Origin: Siderastrea radians
Lineage: Eukaryota > Cnidaria > Anthozoa > Scleractinia > Rhizangiidae
DNA length: 64,000 nucleotides
NCBI GenBank assembly: GCA_964017195.1
Contig: OZ024898.1
Span: 18,323,304 to 18,387,303 of the forward strand
Direction of reading: 5' to 3'
The position numbers and the translations under genes are program-made. This document shows, one piece after another, positions 56,471 through 64,000 of the stretch (the first letter of the stretch is position 1; every line of letters begins with the position of its first letter). Under the pieces are notes generated by a model. That model made no database searches, was not told the DNA's origin, and saw only the letters and a program-made list of their open reading frames with translations.

Positions 56471-56946
56471 CAGTCAATTCCAGCAGTGCCCATCCCCCCG
56501 GGCATTAGTGGGGCATTTTTCCTCATTGTCCATCCCGGGGGCCGGGCATTAGTCTACCCTGGGGCATTTGACGGTTTCGCGATTTTCACGTCACAGCACT
56601 GTCACTTCCTTTCAGTGATAAGTTCATCGGGCAAGGACAATAAATTTGTGATTAATTTTGTCTAAGAAGGACAAAATGAGATGGTAGATCCACAGTACGA
56701 CTGATCGTTGAAGAAATACAGAGAACTAAGATTTATTTGAGACTTAGTTTGGCCTAAGTTAGCTTTGATTAGAATGAAGGTATGCCCAAAAACTAAGAAA
56801 TCAACTTATTTTTTTTTACCTGTACCCCGGGGCATTTGAACAGTTCGTTTGTCCTCGCCGTGGGGCATTTGCCGGTTTGTCTTCAAAAAATCCTAATGCC
56901 CGGGGGTTGGTCCGGGGAGGGGATGGGCCCTGCTAAAAATGACTGA
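56471..56946. mobile_element. MITE with GC-rich ends inside the Penelope-like element
   Basis: Left CAGTCAATTCCAGCAGTGCC, right (inverted) CAGTCATTTTTAGCAGGGCC, then CCCGGGCATTAG on both sides and GGGGCATTTG phrases inside. It truncates the C-terminus of the Penelope ORF: the last residues (GPIPSPDQPPG) are translated MITE sequence. Confidence 0.7.
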
Positions 56947-57656
56947 GGCGCTAACGCATTCGTAGATTTGTAGCTAACAATAGAACTAAGGTTAGGGAAA
57001 TGCTTAAGAATAACGTTTTTGATTCTAACATGGCTGCAATTAAATGTAGGTTTAAACACGACTCTACGTTGTTTAGATAACCGGTTGGGCTTAGCGAGCC
57101 ATTTTCTCCTGTTGCTATAGTTTATTTCCCTAAAAGTAGGAAGTAGAAACTTAGCCGGATAACCCCTAAGGCGCAAGCGTTTCCAGAAATGCAGACGCCT
57201 CTCATTGAATGAGTAAAAGGTTGAGCTATTTCTAGCGTAACGCACAAGTTCGCCCTTGATGAAAGCCTTCTTGTTGCTGGCGAGGTGAAATGACTCGTAA
57301 GGTATATACAAATACTTATTAAGCAGTTTCTGAAAGGTAGAGTATTGCAGCGTTTTATGTGCAGAATCTTTAAAAAGTAGCAGATCTAGAAATGAAATCT
57401 GAGAATCGCTTATTTCAAACGTTATCTTAATGCGTTCATCCTTAGTATTAATAACACTAAGAAATTCTGGGAGGTTCTCCCTAGGGCCGTCCCATATGAC
57501 AAATATGTCATCAATAAAGCGTTTGTAAAGGCAAAGATATCGAGAATAAAACTCGATAATGCCTCTCTCGTGGTAATACATAAACGCGTTTGCAGCTGTT
57601 AGGTGTGCCCATAGCAATCCCAAACGTTTGATGGTATATGTCACTGCTAAATCCAT
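56883..57656 (-). pseudogene. Penelope-like RT, C-terminal part
   Basis: Contains CLYKRFIDDIFVIWDGP (catalytic Asp-Asp), ISFLDLLLFKD, and SFHLASNKKAFIKGELVRYA, the order typical of Penelope-like RTs. The N-side is cut by the LINE at 57664; the C-side is cut by a MITE near 56946. Together with 59460-59037 it covers the RT except for a few residues lost at the LINE insertion. Confidence 0.85.
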
Positions 57657-57663
57657 ATTTAAC

Positions 57664-59030
57664 TGATGATGATGATGATGATGATGATGATAAACTTTAT
57701 TAATGTGTCAAGGCCACATAGCCTGGGAAAATCCCATACTAATTTGGGGACACAATTAATAGATATTAAAAATATGTAGAAAGAAAATTTATAATACTTA
57801 GAGCTATATAAAATATTTATGATAGTCAGATATTAAAAATATTTATAAAGAGAATTTAAAATACTTAAAGCTATATAAAATAATGATGATGAGCAGATAT
57901 TAAAAATATGTAAAAAGAGAAATTAAAAATACTTAAAACTGTATAAAATAATTATGAGGAGCAGAGGGAACAACCCTTGCAGCCATCATCTATGAGCAGA
58001 CTAATGTCGTATTTGCGTATCTGTTTCCTAAAAATATTTAAAGTTTTAGCTGATCTTATGTCTGGGGATAATTTTCCCCACAGTTTTGGTCCAAGATATC
58101 GCAAAGAATGTTTACCATATGTAACCGTATTGAAACTTGGTGTGGAAAAGTCTGACTGTCTTAAAGAGTAAGAGGAATTATGATTATTAAAAATATTACA
58201 AATATAAGTAGGACATAGTCTGTTCCTCACTCTGTACATTAAGATGCAAATATCCTGCAAACGCCTGTTCATAAGTGTTGGTAACTCAGCTCTTTTGAGT
58301 AATTGTGAATGGCTTGAAATCTTGTCTCTATAAACCGCCCTCAATCCTCTTTCTTGCAGCCTTTCTAGTTTTCGCGCGTCACTAGATCTACAAAAGTGCC
58401 AAACTAAATGACAGTACGTAAGGTACGGTAAGATTGCTGATTTAAATAGAACTAGCTTAGCCTTTGTTGGAATTAAGTTTCTGAGTCTCATGATAACGCC
58501 GATCCTTTGACTTGCCTTCTTACAGATTGAGCTTATATGATCTGTGAAGTTAAGTTTGGAGTCAATTGCAACACCCAGGAGATTGAGACTTTCTACTGAT
58601 TTGATTTCCTCATTGTTCACACAAATTGCATGTGCCGCGCTGTTATCCTGACTGTAGCCAATGTTCATAGTTTGATATTTTTTGAGGTTTCCAGCAAGAA
58701 GATTGTGATCATACCATTTAGTAGCAGTGCGCGCACTGTCCCTTAGCTTGGATGTTACACTGGATTGGTTACAACCAGTATGGTAGATTTGATGATCGTC
58801 TGCGTACATCGATAAGTTTGTCGTTACACAGTATGACAGGTCGTTCTGGAAGATGTTCCATAGCAACGGGCCTAGGGCAGAGCCCTGGGGGCAACCACGG
58901 CTGACGGTCCTGTGTGAGCCAACGTGATTTCCTAATTTCACACGGTACTTCCGGTTAGACAAATAGCTGTTTAGAAGTTGTACTGTGCTGTCCTGGAAAC
59001 CATATGCTTTGAGCTTGCTCAGAAGCAATG
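57664..59030 (-). mobile_element. 5'-truncated CR1/jockey-type LINE
   Basis: The minus-strand element begins inside its RT domain at about 59030 and ends in a TGA/TCA trinucleotide microsatellite (57664-57691) after AATAAAGTTTATCA, as CR1/L2-type LINEs do. It interrupts the Penelope-like RT between its fingers and the FIDDIF box. Confidence 0.88.
57952..59028 (-). CDS. LINE reverse transcriptase, 3' half (358 codons, open)
   Basis: Open for 358 codons: VSRGCPQGSALGPLLWNIF, MYADDHQIYH (catalytic YADD), LLGVAIDSKLNF and LPYLTYCHLVWHFC, ending in the C-terminal domain with GPKLWGKLSPDIR and CKGCSLCSS. Fingers and endonuclease are lost by 5' truncation. The intact frame over a kilobase implies a recent insertion. 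It cannot act alone. Confidence 0.85.
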   Translation of the reverse strand: MLLSKLKAYGFQDSTVQLLNSYLSNRKYRVKLGNHVGSHRTVSRGCPQGSALGPLLWNIFQNDLSYCVTTNLSMYADDHQIYHTGCNQSSVTSKLRDSARTATKWYDHNLLAGNLKKYQTMNIGYSQDNSAAHAICVNNEEIKSVESLNLLGVAIDSKLNFTDHISSICKKASQRIGVIMRLRNLIPTKAKLVLFKSAILPYLTYCHLVWHFCRSSDARKLERLQERGLRAVYRDKISSHSQLLKRAELPTLMNRRLQDICILMYRVRNRLCPTYICNIFNNHNSSYSLRQSDFSTPSFNTVTYGKHSLRYLGPKLWGKLSPDIRSAKTLNIFRKQIRKYDISLLIDDGCKGCSLCSS

Positions 59031-59036
59031 GCGGAG

Positions 59037-59564
59037 AAAATTATTTTCAAAGATCAACCGGGTTAACTGAACCAAGAGAGGTGTTTGCACCACCTTGCCC
59101 TCTCTAAGCAAGAGGACAAGAGCAATAATAGCCTTCTTTGTGTCAATGTTCGGATAAAGTAGCTCAATGTTCTCTAAACATTGGATCAGTTCACCCGAGT
59201 CACGTAATACCGTAGACATGCAAATAGATGGTTTAACTAACTCATCCACAAAAACACTAATAGGCCTAGTGATATAGGAATGAGAGGCCGCAATACGCCT
59301 CCCAGCCATAGGTGACATATGAATCTTGGGAATAATGTAAAATTTAGCAGGATCGAGATTCCTAGGATTATCGTCAAGGCTACGAAGAAACTTATGTGAA
59401 TTTGGAGGAAGAAAGCTAGAGTAACATTTAACAAGCCTATCTCTGGTCTCAATTACCTTTTGACGTCTAAGAGTCTAGTCATCTTTCGTGACTTTAGCAT
59501 AAGACTTAGTGTCATTAAGGCGGACATTAAGGTGTTTGAGCGTTTCTTGTTCTACTCATTCGGT
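59037..59564 (-). pseudogene. Penelope-like RT, central part
   Basis: Reads PPNSHKFLRSLDDNPRNLDP, then AKFYIIPKIHMSPMAGRRIA, LYPNIDTKKAIIAL (first catalytic Asp) and LTRLIFENNF, typical of the Penelope RT palm. One in-frame stop (near 59475) and frame changes show decay. Confidence 0.8.
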
Positions 59565-59573
59565 AGAGACGAC
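59565..59573. repeat. 9-bp TSD AGAGACGAC (left)
   Basis: Identical to 60026-60034, flanking the MULE-type MITE. Confidence 0.85.
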
Positions 59574-60025
59574 GCAATATTCCCTTTTCGTAAACGGTCG
59601 TTGCCATTTTTAAGACACTTAGAAAATTTTTGAACTATTATTGAAAGTTTTTCTACTAAAAAAAAAGACATTCACAACCCAGATTCGAACCCCGGTCCTT
59701 TCATATGCTAATCTCTCTCCCTTACCACTACACTACCACGTCAATCCTCCACAATTCCGAAAAATTAAAGTATACATTATAATTAACTGTCTTTCATAAC
59801 TGATACATCTATAATAGGTGACCCTAGCCCTTTCCAAAACTTTTAACGTAAATTCAACTTGGGCTTAAACTTTGTTCTTTCTAAGGCTATTTAAAAATGT
59901 ATTTGTTGCCTTATTGTGACTTAATTCAGAGCATATATTACATCTACCATGACAAAAGGCTTGGTTACCAATGATGGCATCGACCGTCAAAAATGGCAAC
60001 GACCGTTTACGAAAGGGAAATAGGC
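59574..60025. mobile_element. MULE-type MITE, 452 bp, 9-bp TSD
   Basis: Inverted ends with TTCGTAAACGGTCGTTGCCA in common and the duplication AGAGACGAC at 59565-59573 and 60026-60034. A 9-bp TSD is typical of Mutator-like elements. Inserted into the Penelope-like ORF. Confidence 0.85.
59676..59741 (-). ncRNA. tRNA-like (Pol III) sequence inside the MITE
   Basis: Minus strand: GTGGTAGTGTAGTGGTAAGG (A box-like) and CCGGGGTTCGAATCTGGG (B box with T-arm), spaced as in a tRNA. The acceptor stem pairs poorly, so it is a tRNA relic or SINE head rather than a working tRNA. Confidence 0.5.
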
Positions 60026-60298
60026 AGAGACGACAGCTGGTCCAAGGTTTTTGTCAGTAGCTGAGACACGAACCGTGGGGTTTTCCTCTGGCTCAAGTAA
60101 TCCACTCCTTTCTTTGCGTGATAGATTGCTTTTCCAGCGTGGCGGGTTCTGTTCAAAGTTCTCCAGTAGCTCCTGACGAAGATTGTGCAGGGTTTCTTCG
60201 AGGACTGGATCCTCTCGTGGCGGATTCCAACCAGTTTTTACGTAAAGCTTTGGGTTAAAATCCAGGTATCCGGTTTGATTGGCATATTTGAAATGCAA
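60023..60298 (-). pseudogene. Penelope-like ORF, N-terminal part
   Basis: Contains WNPPREDPVLEETLHNLRQE, NPPRWKSNLSRKERSGLLEP and VRVSATDKNLGPAVVS, the conserved N-terminal block of Penelope-like RTs. The reading frame runs into the MITE at 60025. Confidence 0.82.
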
Positions 60299-60473
60299 TC
60301 GGACGCTACGACAGAAATCCTGTATTTGGTTGTCAAAAACACGAACAGCAGGCGGTATAAGCGTATAGGTCTAAATTTTAGACCCAGGCCTAGAGTTCTT
60401 GACTGTGTGGATGGAAGTGAGAGTGACGTGTGAGAGGTTATGAAATTCTAAGTTTCGCGGTAATAAGTCCAAA

Positions 60474-60522
60474 ATCGGTGATGAAGTCTTTGTGATCAGA
60501 CGAAACCGGTCGGAGAAATGAA
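60474..60522 (+). ncRNA. Degenerate inverted hammerhead copy
   Basis: Plus strand GTGATGA (C3 changed to G), stem II GTCTT-TGTGAT-CAGAC with one mismatch, then GAAACCGGTCGGAG. Stem I lacks its 5' strand. It is the inverted counterpart of the ribozyme at 56216-56262 and is unlikely to cleave. Confidence 0.75.
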
Positions 60523-60600
60523 ACAAGTTAACAAGATACTCGCGTTGCTTCATGCTGCTCACTTAGTGTTCATTTAAAAAATAAAAAAATAAAAAATATA

Positions 60601-60627
60601 TTATCATCCCCAAAACAGGTCTTACTG
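60601..60627. repeat. 27-bp target site duplication (right)
   Basis: Identical to 56125-56151; preceded by an A-rich tract (60570-60598). Confidence 0.88.
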
Positions 60628-63590
60628 GAGGTGCTAGCATGCTGGTATTCTCGCTTCACAAGCATTTTTAATTATAGCCCGCATTTTACTTATATAACCA
60701 GTTTCTGTTAGAAAAGGGGTGTGAAGTTATCCCGTTGCGATAATTTGTGCACCTTCATTGCACATTAAACTTTGACTGACAAGGAAGAAGTCTTGCCATG
60801 CAGGCCTTGAATTTCAGACCTTTTGCCCTGGACCCTGGTTATATAGCGATTAACTACCCTCTCGATTAAATGGGTAGGAAAAATATTCTTCTTGAAAATT
60901 TGTGTGAGGTTCTTAACTGCCATCTTCATGATTCTCCTTGATTTCCAGTATGAGGAATTTGTAATTGGGGCAGATTTAAAATTGGCTTTAGAGAACCATG
61001 GGTAAAAAGGGAGGATTTACCAAACACACTAATTCAGTCAGAACGATTGAAGATGTTTACAGGTACACTTGGTGTCGCAAAGATTGCCCTACGGTTCTGT
61101 TTCTGACAACTTGGGTCTCTCACGTATTCAAACACTTGCAACAATCTGTAGATTGCCGCACTTTATCTTCCTTCAGTTGCTTTAGCGTTATAGATCATAC
61201 TTCTACTTATTTTCAACTAAAAATAAAGAATCTTTGCACCGCAGGGACACGTTGATTTAAAACGTTCTGTATAGCTCATACGTTTTCTTGCATTCTTTTC
61301 TTTATTATCCATGAATGCGGAAACTAAAAAGAGAAAAGTTTGCGAAAATCGCTTTTAGGGCTCTCGTTCCTTCCCTCGCACTTCGAATACTATGAGCGAA
61401 ATACCATTTCGGAGAAGTTTAAAAAGTCTAGTCGTATCCAGCATTTAGGATGGTAACGAAAGAATTGCTCTTATAATTTGAAACTCAGTTTCGCAGAAAA
61501 GTAAAGCAAAAATGATGTCAGCAATATCAAGATGTGTTTCCATTGAAAAAGAACAATAAGCTTTGCCTTTATTGTCTGTTTACTTTAAAGGGTGTTTAAT
61601 TTTTTGATTGTTTTAAAATCATCCTGGGTGTGGCAATCGCGTCGGAAAATAAAAGCCTAACTTGACCATAATTTTTCTTTCCACAGTCTTCGATGTAATT
61701 GTCATTCAATATACGAAAGACAATTTTAAAATTGTTCTATTTCTCTTGTCTTTTCAGAAAGAAAATGAGAAGTTGTCAGACACAGACTTGAAAAATAATA
61801 AATGGGATTTGTAGAAAGCACAGTTAATAACGTTAGCTACTTTGATACATGAAGTGTCTGTTTAAATCAGAGATAGAAAAATAAATAAGTGATGCAGAAC
61901 TTTTCTTCGAGTTGTTCTTTCGTGTAGGTAAAGTATACCCACTCGTTCCTTACGGCCACCTCATTCTTACGGACCCTTTATTTTGGCCTGCTAAATTTTT
62001 AGTCATTTTCTTGTGTAGAAAAGCTTTCATCCTGTCGTTCCGTTACTACTGCGAGCGACCACATAAGGTTTAGTTCGAGGGTTATTTTCACTGCAGATTT
62101 CAGTACCCCGGAATATGGCAACTTTGAAACGAAAAAAAAAAACAAACAAACAAACGTAAGCATTTCTCTTGAAAATGCATCTACAGAACAGCATAGAAAG
62201 TACATGTTTTGTTTCGATTGGGTTTATCACCACTGGCAATTTCTATCCATGTGAGAAATTTTGGTTGGGACGGCAGCGTACGCCCGTACTCTCGTCCGTA
62301 CGTAAGACTCCGGGAAAGGGGAGTCCAAAGGCAAGCCGGCCGGGGCGGGGGAGGGAGAATGTTATCTATTCTTGGCGGGAAATCGCACGGTGCTTTTAGG
62401 CAACCAGTGTTTTTCTTGGCGGGAAATCGCATGACAATAGTCGCTTTTGAAAAAGGGGTTTCTTTAAAAGCTTAAGCTTATTCATCAAAACGCTTGTTCG
62501 ACAAGGTTGAAGTTTTCAACTTGGGAAAAATATCTAATATCTATAAATAGAAAGAAAACGTTCCGAAGAATACTATTTTTTTTTTTTGTGGAAGGCGAAA
62601 AGTTCAAGTTACTAAATTGCCTTCAAGGACTTCATCTTTGCTTTCTTCAAGGCGGACAGCTTATCCTGTTCTGAAACACAACCGAATAAGTGAAGTTTTT
62701 AACCGGTTTAAGTTGCATGATTTTGAGCATCACGTCAAAGAAATAGCGTTTCGATATGGGAATTTAATTTATGACAATAGAAATGTGTCACTTACTTTTT
62801 ATTTATGTGGGCGTTGACTTTAAAAAAGTATTAGATAACGCTCTCAGATCTGAGACAGATGTAGCCTTGAATATTTTGTGCTCAGCCGATTTCGCTTGCG
62901 TCGACAGACACGCGATACAGAAAGTGTAACGGAAAATTCATTTAAGTATAAACGTATGGGTTTTGGAATAAACTTTTTTAAAAACGATTTCTCTGTCCAT
63001 GATTTTGTGTTTGTTCATTCATAACAGTACGTCAAAGCACAGTTGTAAGACAACATCATCTAATTTGCACAAGCATCACTTCAGTGAGATGTCGGCGAAT
63101 AACTGTTTTCAATTTTGACTGTCGGGTCCATCTCTTTGGGCAATAGTGGATTTTCTTCCCCTCAAAGTTTCAAATAGTAGTAGTACTGTAAGCCCGTATG
63201 GCCCACCTGGACTCGTTTTGATGTTGAGGGCGTGGCCTCGTTTTGATGTAAGAGGAAATGACGTCACCAGAACCGGAAGTGACCGGAAATGACGTGACCG
63301 GAAGTCACATGACCAGAAGTGACCCAAAAACCGGAAGTGACGTGTTTTAGAATGGGAAACCGCTGACGAGTATGAAAAATGGATCGTGGGCTCAGGGTGG
63401 GCAAAAACCGCGGAGAAAACGCGGGCTCAAAGTCCAAAGTCCAAGTGCGGCAGCGGGGGTAGGTCAAAGAAAAGGCATTTGTATGTTGGAAAAAAAATTA
63501 GTTTAATGTAAGTCATATAATCCATGGCTTGCAGATGATGAGAGTTCCGCATGCAAATGATGAGAGTTCCTATTCCATTTCACGTAATCC
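60628..63590. other. Gene-poor stretch
   Basis: No recognised protein domain. The open frame 60998-61255 lacks known motifs. Direct repeat CTTGGCGGGAAATCGCA at about 62371 and 62416. A cluster of CCGGAAGTGACGT-type motifs lies at 63265-63345. Confidence 0.5.
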
Positions 63591-63599
63591 TATTACGTT

Positions 63600-63845
63600 T
63601 GAGGAGTATTCCTTTCAAGTTCCTTTTGATGAGTGTTCCTTTTGATGAGTATTCCATTTGATAATATGAGTGTTCCTTTTGATGAGTGTTCCTTTTGATG
63701 AGTATTCCTTTTGTTAATATGACTATTCCTTTTGATAATATGAGTGTTCCTTTTGATAAGTGTTCCTTTTGATGAGTATTCCTTTTGATAATATGAGTGT
63801 TCCTTTTGATGAGTATTCCTTTTGATAAGATGAGTGTTCCTTTTG
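63600..63845. repeat. GAGTGTTCCTTTTGATGA minisatellite
   Basis: About 13 units of 17-18 bp (GAGTGTTCCTTTTGAT), some with an extra AATAT insertion giving 22-23 bp. The minus-strand frames with KEHSYYQKEYSSKGTL-type repeats are products of this array, not a gene. Confidence 0.88.
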
Positions 63846-64000
63846 CCGAAATACCACATCATGCGTCAGAATGTCCTGGACGAAAGGGGTCACTGCAAAG
63901 AACCCTCGCTTGGGACCTGCATCGGGAAGCCAAGGTGCCCTTTGGACCATGCAGTTACGATGCATTAACGACCTTCAGTAAGGCTGTCAAGCCAGCAAGC

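Larger units (their letters stand above)
56152..60600 (-). mobile_element. Penelope-like retroelement with inverted terminal repeats, nested insertions
   Basis: Minus-strand coding parts at 60298-60023, 59564-59037 and 57656-56947 together form a Penelope-type RT. Inverted terminal repeats (56153-56266 and about 60465-60590) carry hammerhead ribozyme sequences. A perfect 27-bp TSD flanks the whole. Three later elements interrupt it: a MITE at 56471-56946, a CR1-type LINE at 57664-59030 and a MULE-type MITE at 59574-60025. A GIY-YIG endonuclease domain was not found; the ORF runs into the MITE. Confidence 0.88.

Noticed and set aside
59676..59741. Functional tRNA gene
   Set aside because: Acceptor stem pairs poorly and it lies inside a MITE; treated as a tRNA-like relic.
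60474..60522. Second working hammerhead ribozyme
   Set aside because: C3 of the core is G and stem I is missing; kept only as a degenerate copy.
63593..63965. KEHSYYQKEYSSKGTL-type repeat protein
   Set aside because: Direct product of the minisatellite on the minus strand.

Overview
The window is eukaryotic genomic DNA from a metazoan. Exons with GT/AG boundaries are scattered in AT-rich, repeat-filled sequence, and there is no operon structure. The one intact multi-exon gene encodes a secreted astacin metalloprotease with two TSP1, one MAM and three ShK domains. The repeat content is DIRS/Ngaro-type YR retroelements, a Penelope-like element with a minimal hammerhead ribozyme, L1 and CR1-type LINEs, and many foldback and MITE elements. 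I infer a cnidarian, most likely an anthozoan such as a stony coral; this is inference, not proof.

Layout. 1-7.2 kb: repeats, a 2.5-kb TIR element, and two orphan exon-like pieces. 7.2-25.6 kb: a nested transposon block. A minus-strand DIRS-like element appears cut in two, with the N-terminal gag at 24.24-24.60 kb and the rest of gag plus RT and RNase H at 7.24-9.47 kb. The 14.8 kb between the halves starts and ends with the same inverted edge sequence followed by GCGAAAA-rich satellite. Inside this block is a complete 5.6-kb DNA transposon (10167-15780, 6-bp TSD TTTCAG, ~0.5-kb TIRs with 21-bp subterminal repeats). It carries two convergent genes, a SAM-HECT-type ubiquitin ligase gene and a SAM-HTH-integrase gene. 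The integrase has a 1-nt frameshift. A 4.37-kb tandem duplication (13036-17413 / 17414-21785, almost identical) copies the integrase half together with a TTAA-flanked element. 25.9-27.1 kb: a foldback element.

28.2-55.5 kb: the astacin gene on the plus strand, 16 exons joining in frame to about 719 codons. Its introns hold a 4.5-kb Ngaro-type element with split direct repeats (31361-35845), an L1 fragment, a near-perfect 93-nt hairpin, GCGAAAA satellite, several MITEs and a 1.5-kb palindrome. 56.1-60.6 kb: a Penelope-like element with a 27-bp TSD, itself invaded by a CR1-type LINE, a MULE-type MITE carrying a tRNA-like sequence, and another MITE. 60.6-64 kb: no recognisable gene; minisatellites near the end.

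The protease is probably a secreted enzyme (nematocyst, mucus or matrix). Everything else is mobile-element biology. The most unusual item is the transposon that pairs an integrase with a HECT-type ligase gene, both proteins beginning with a SAM-like domain and both starting just inside the inverted repeats.
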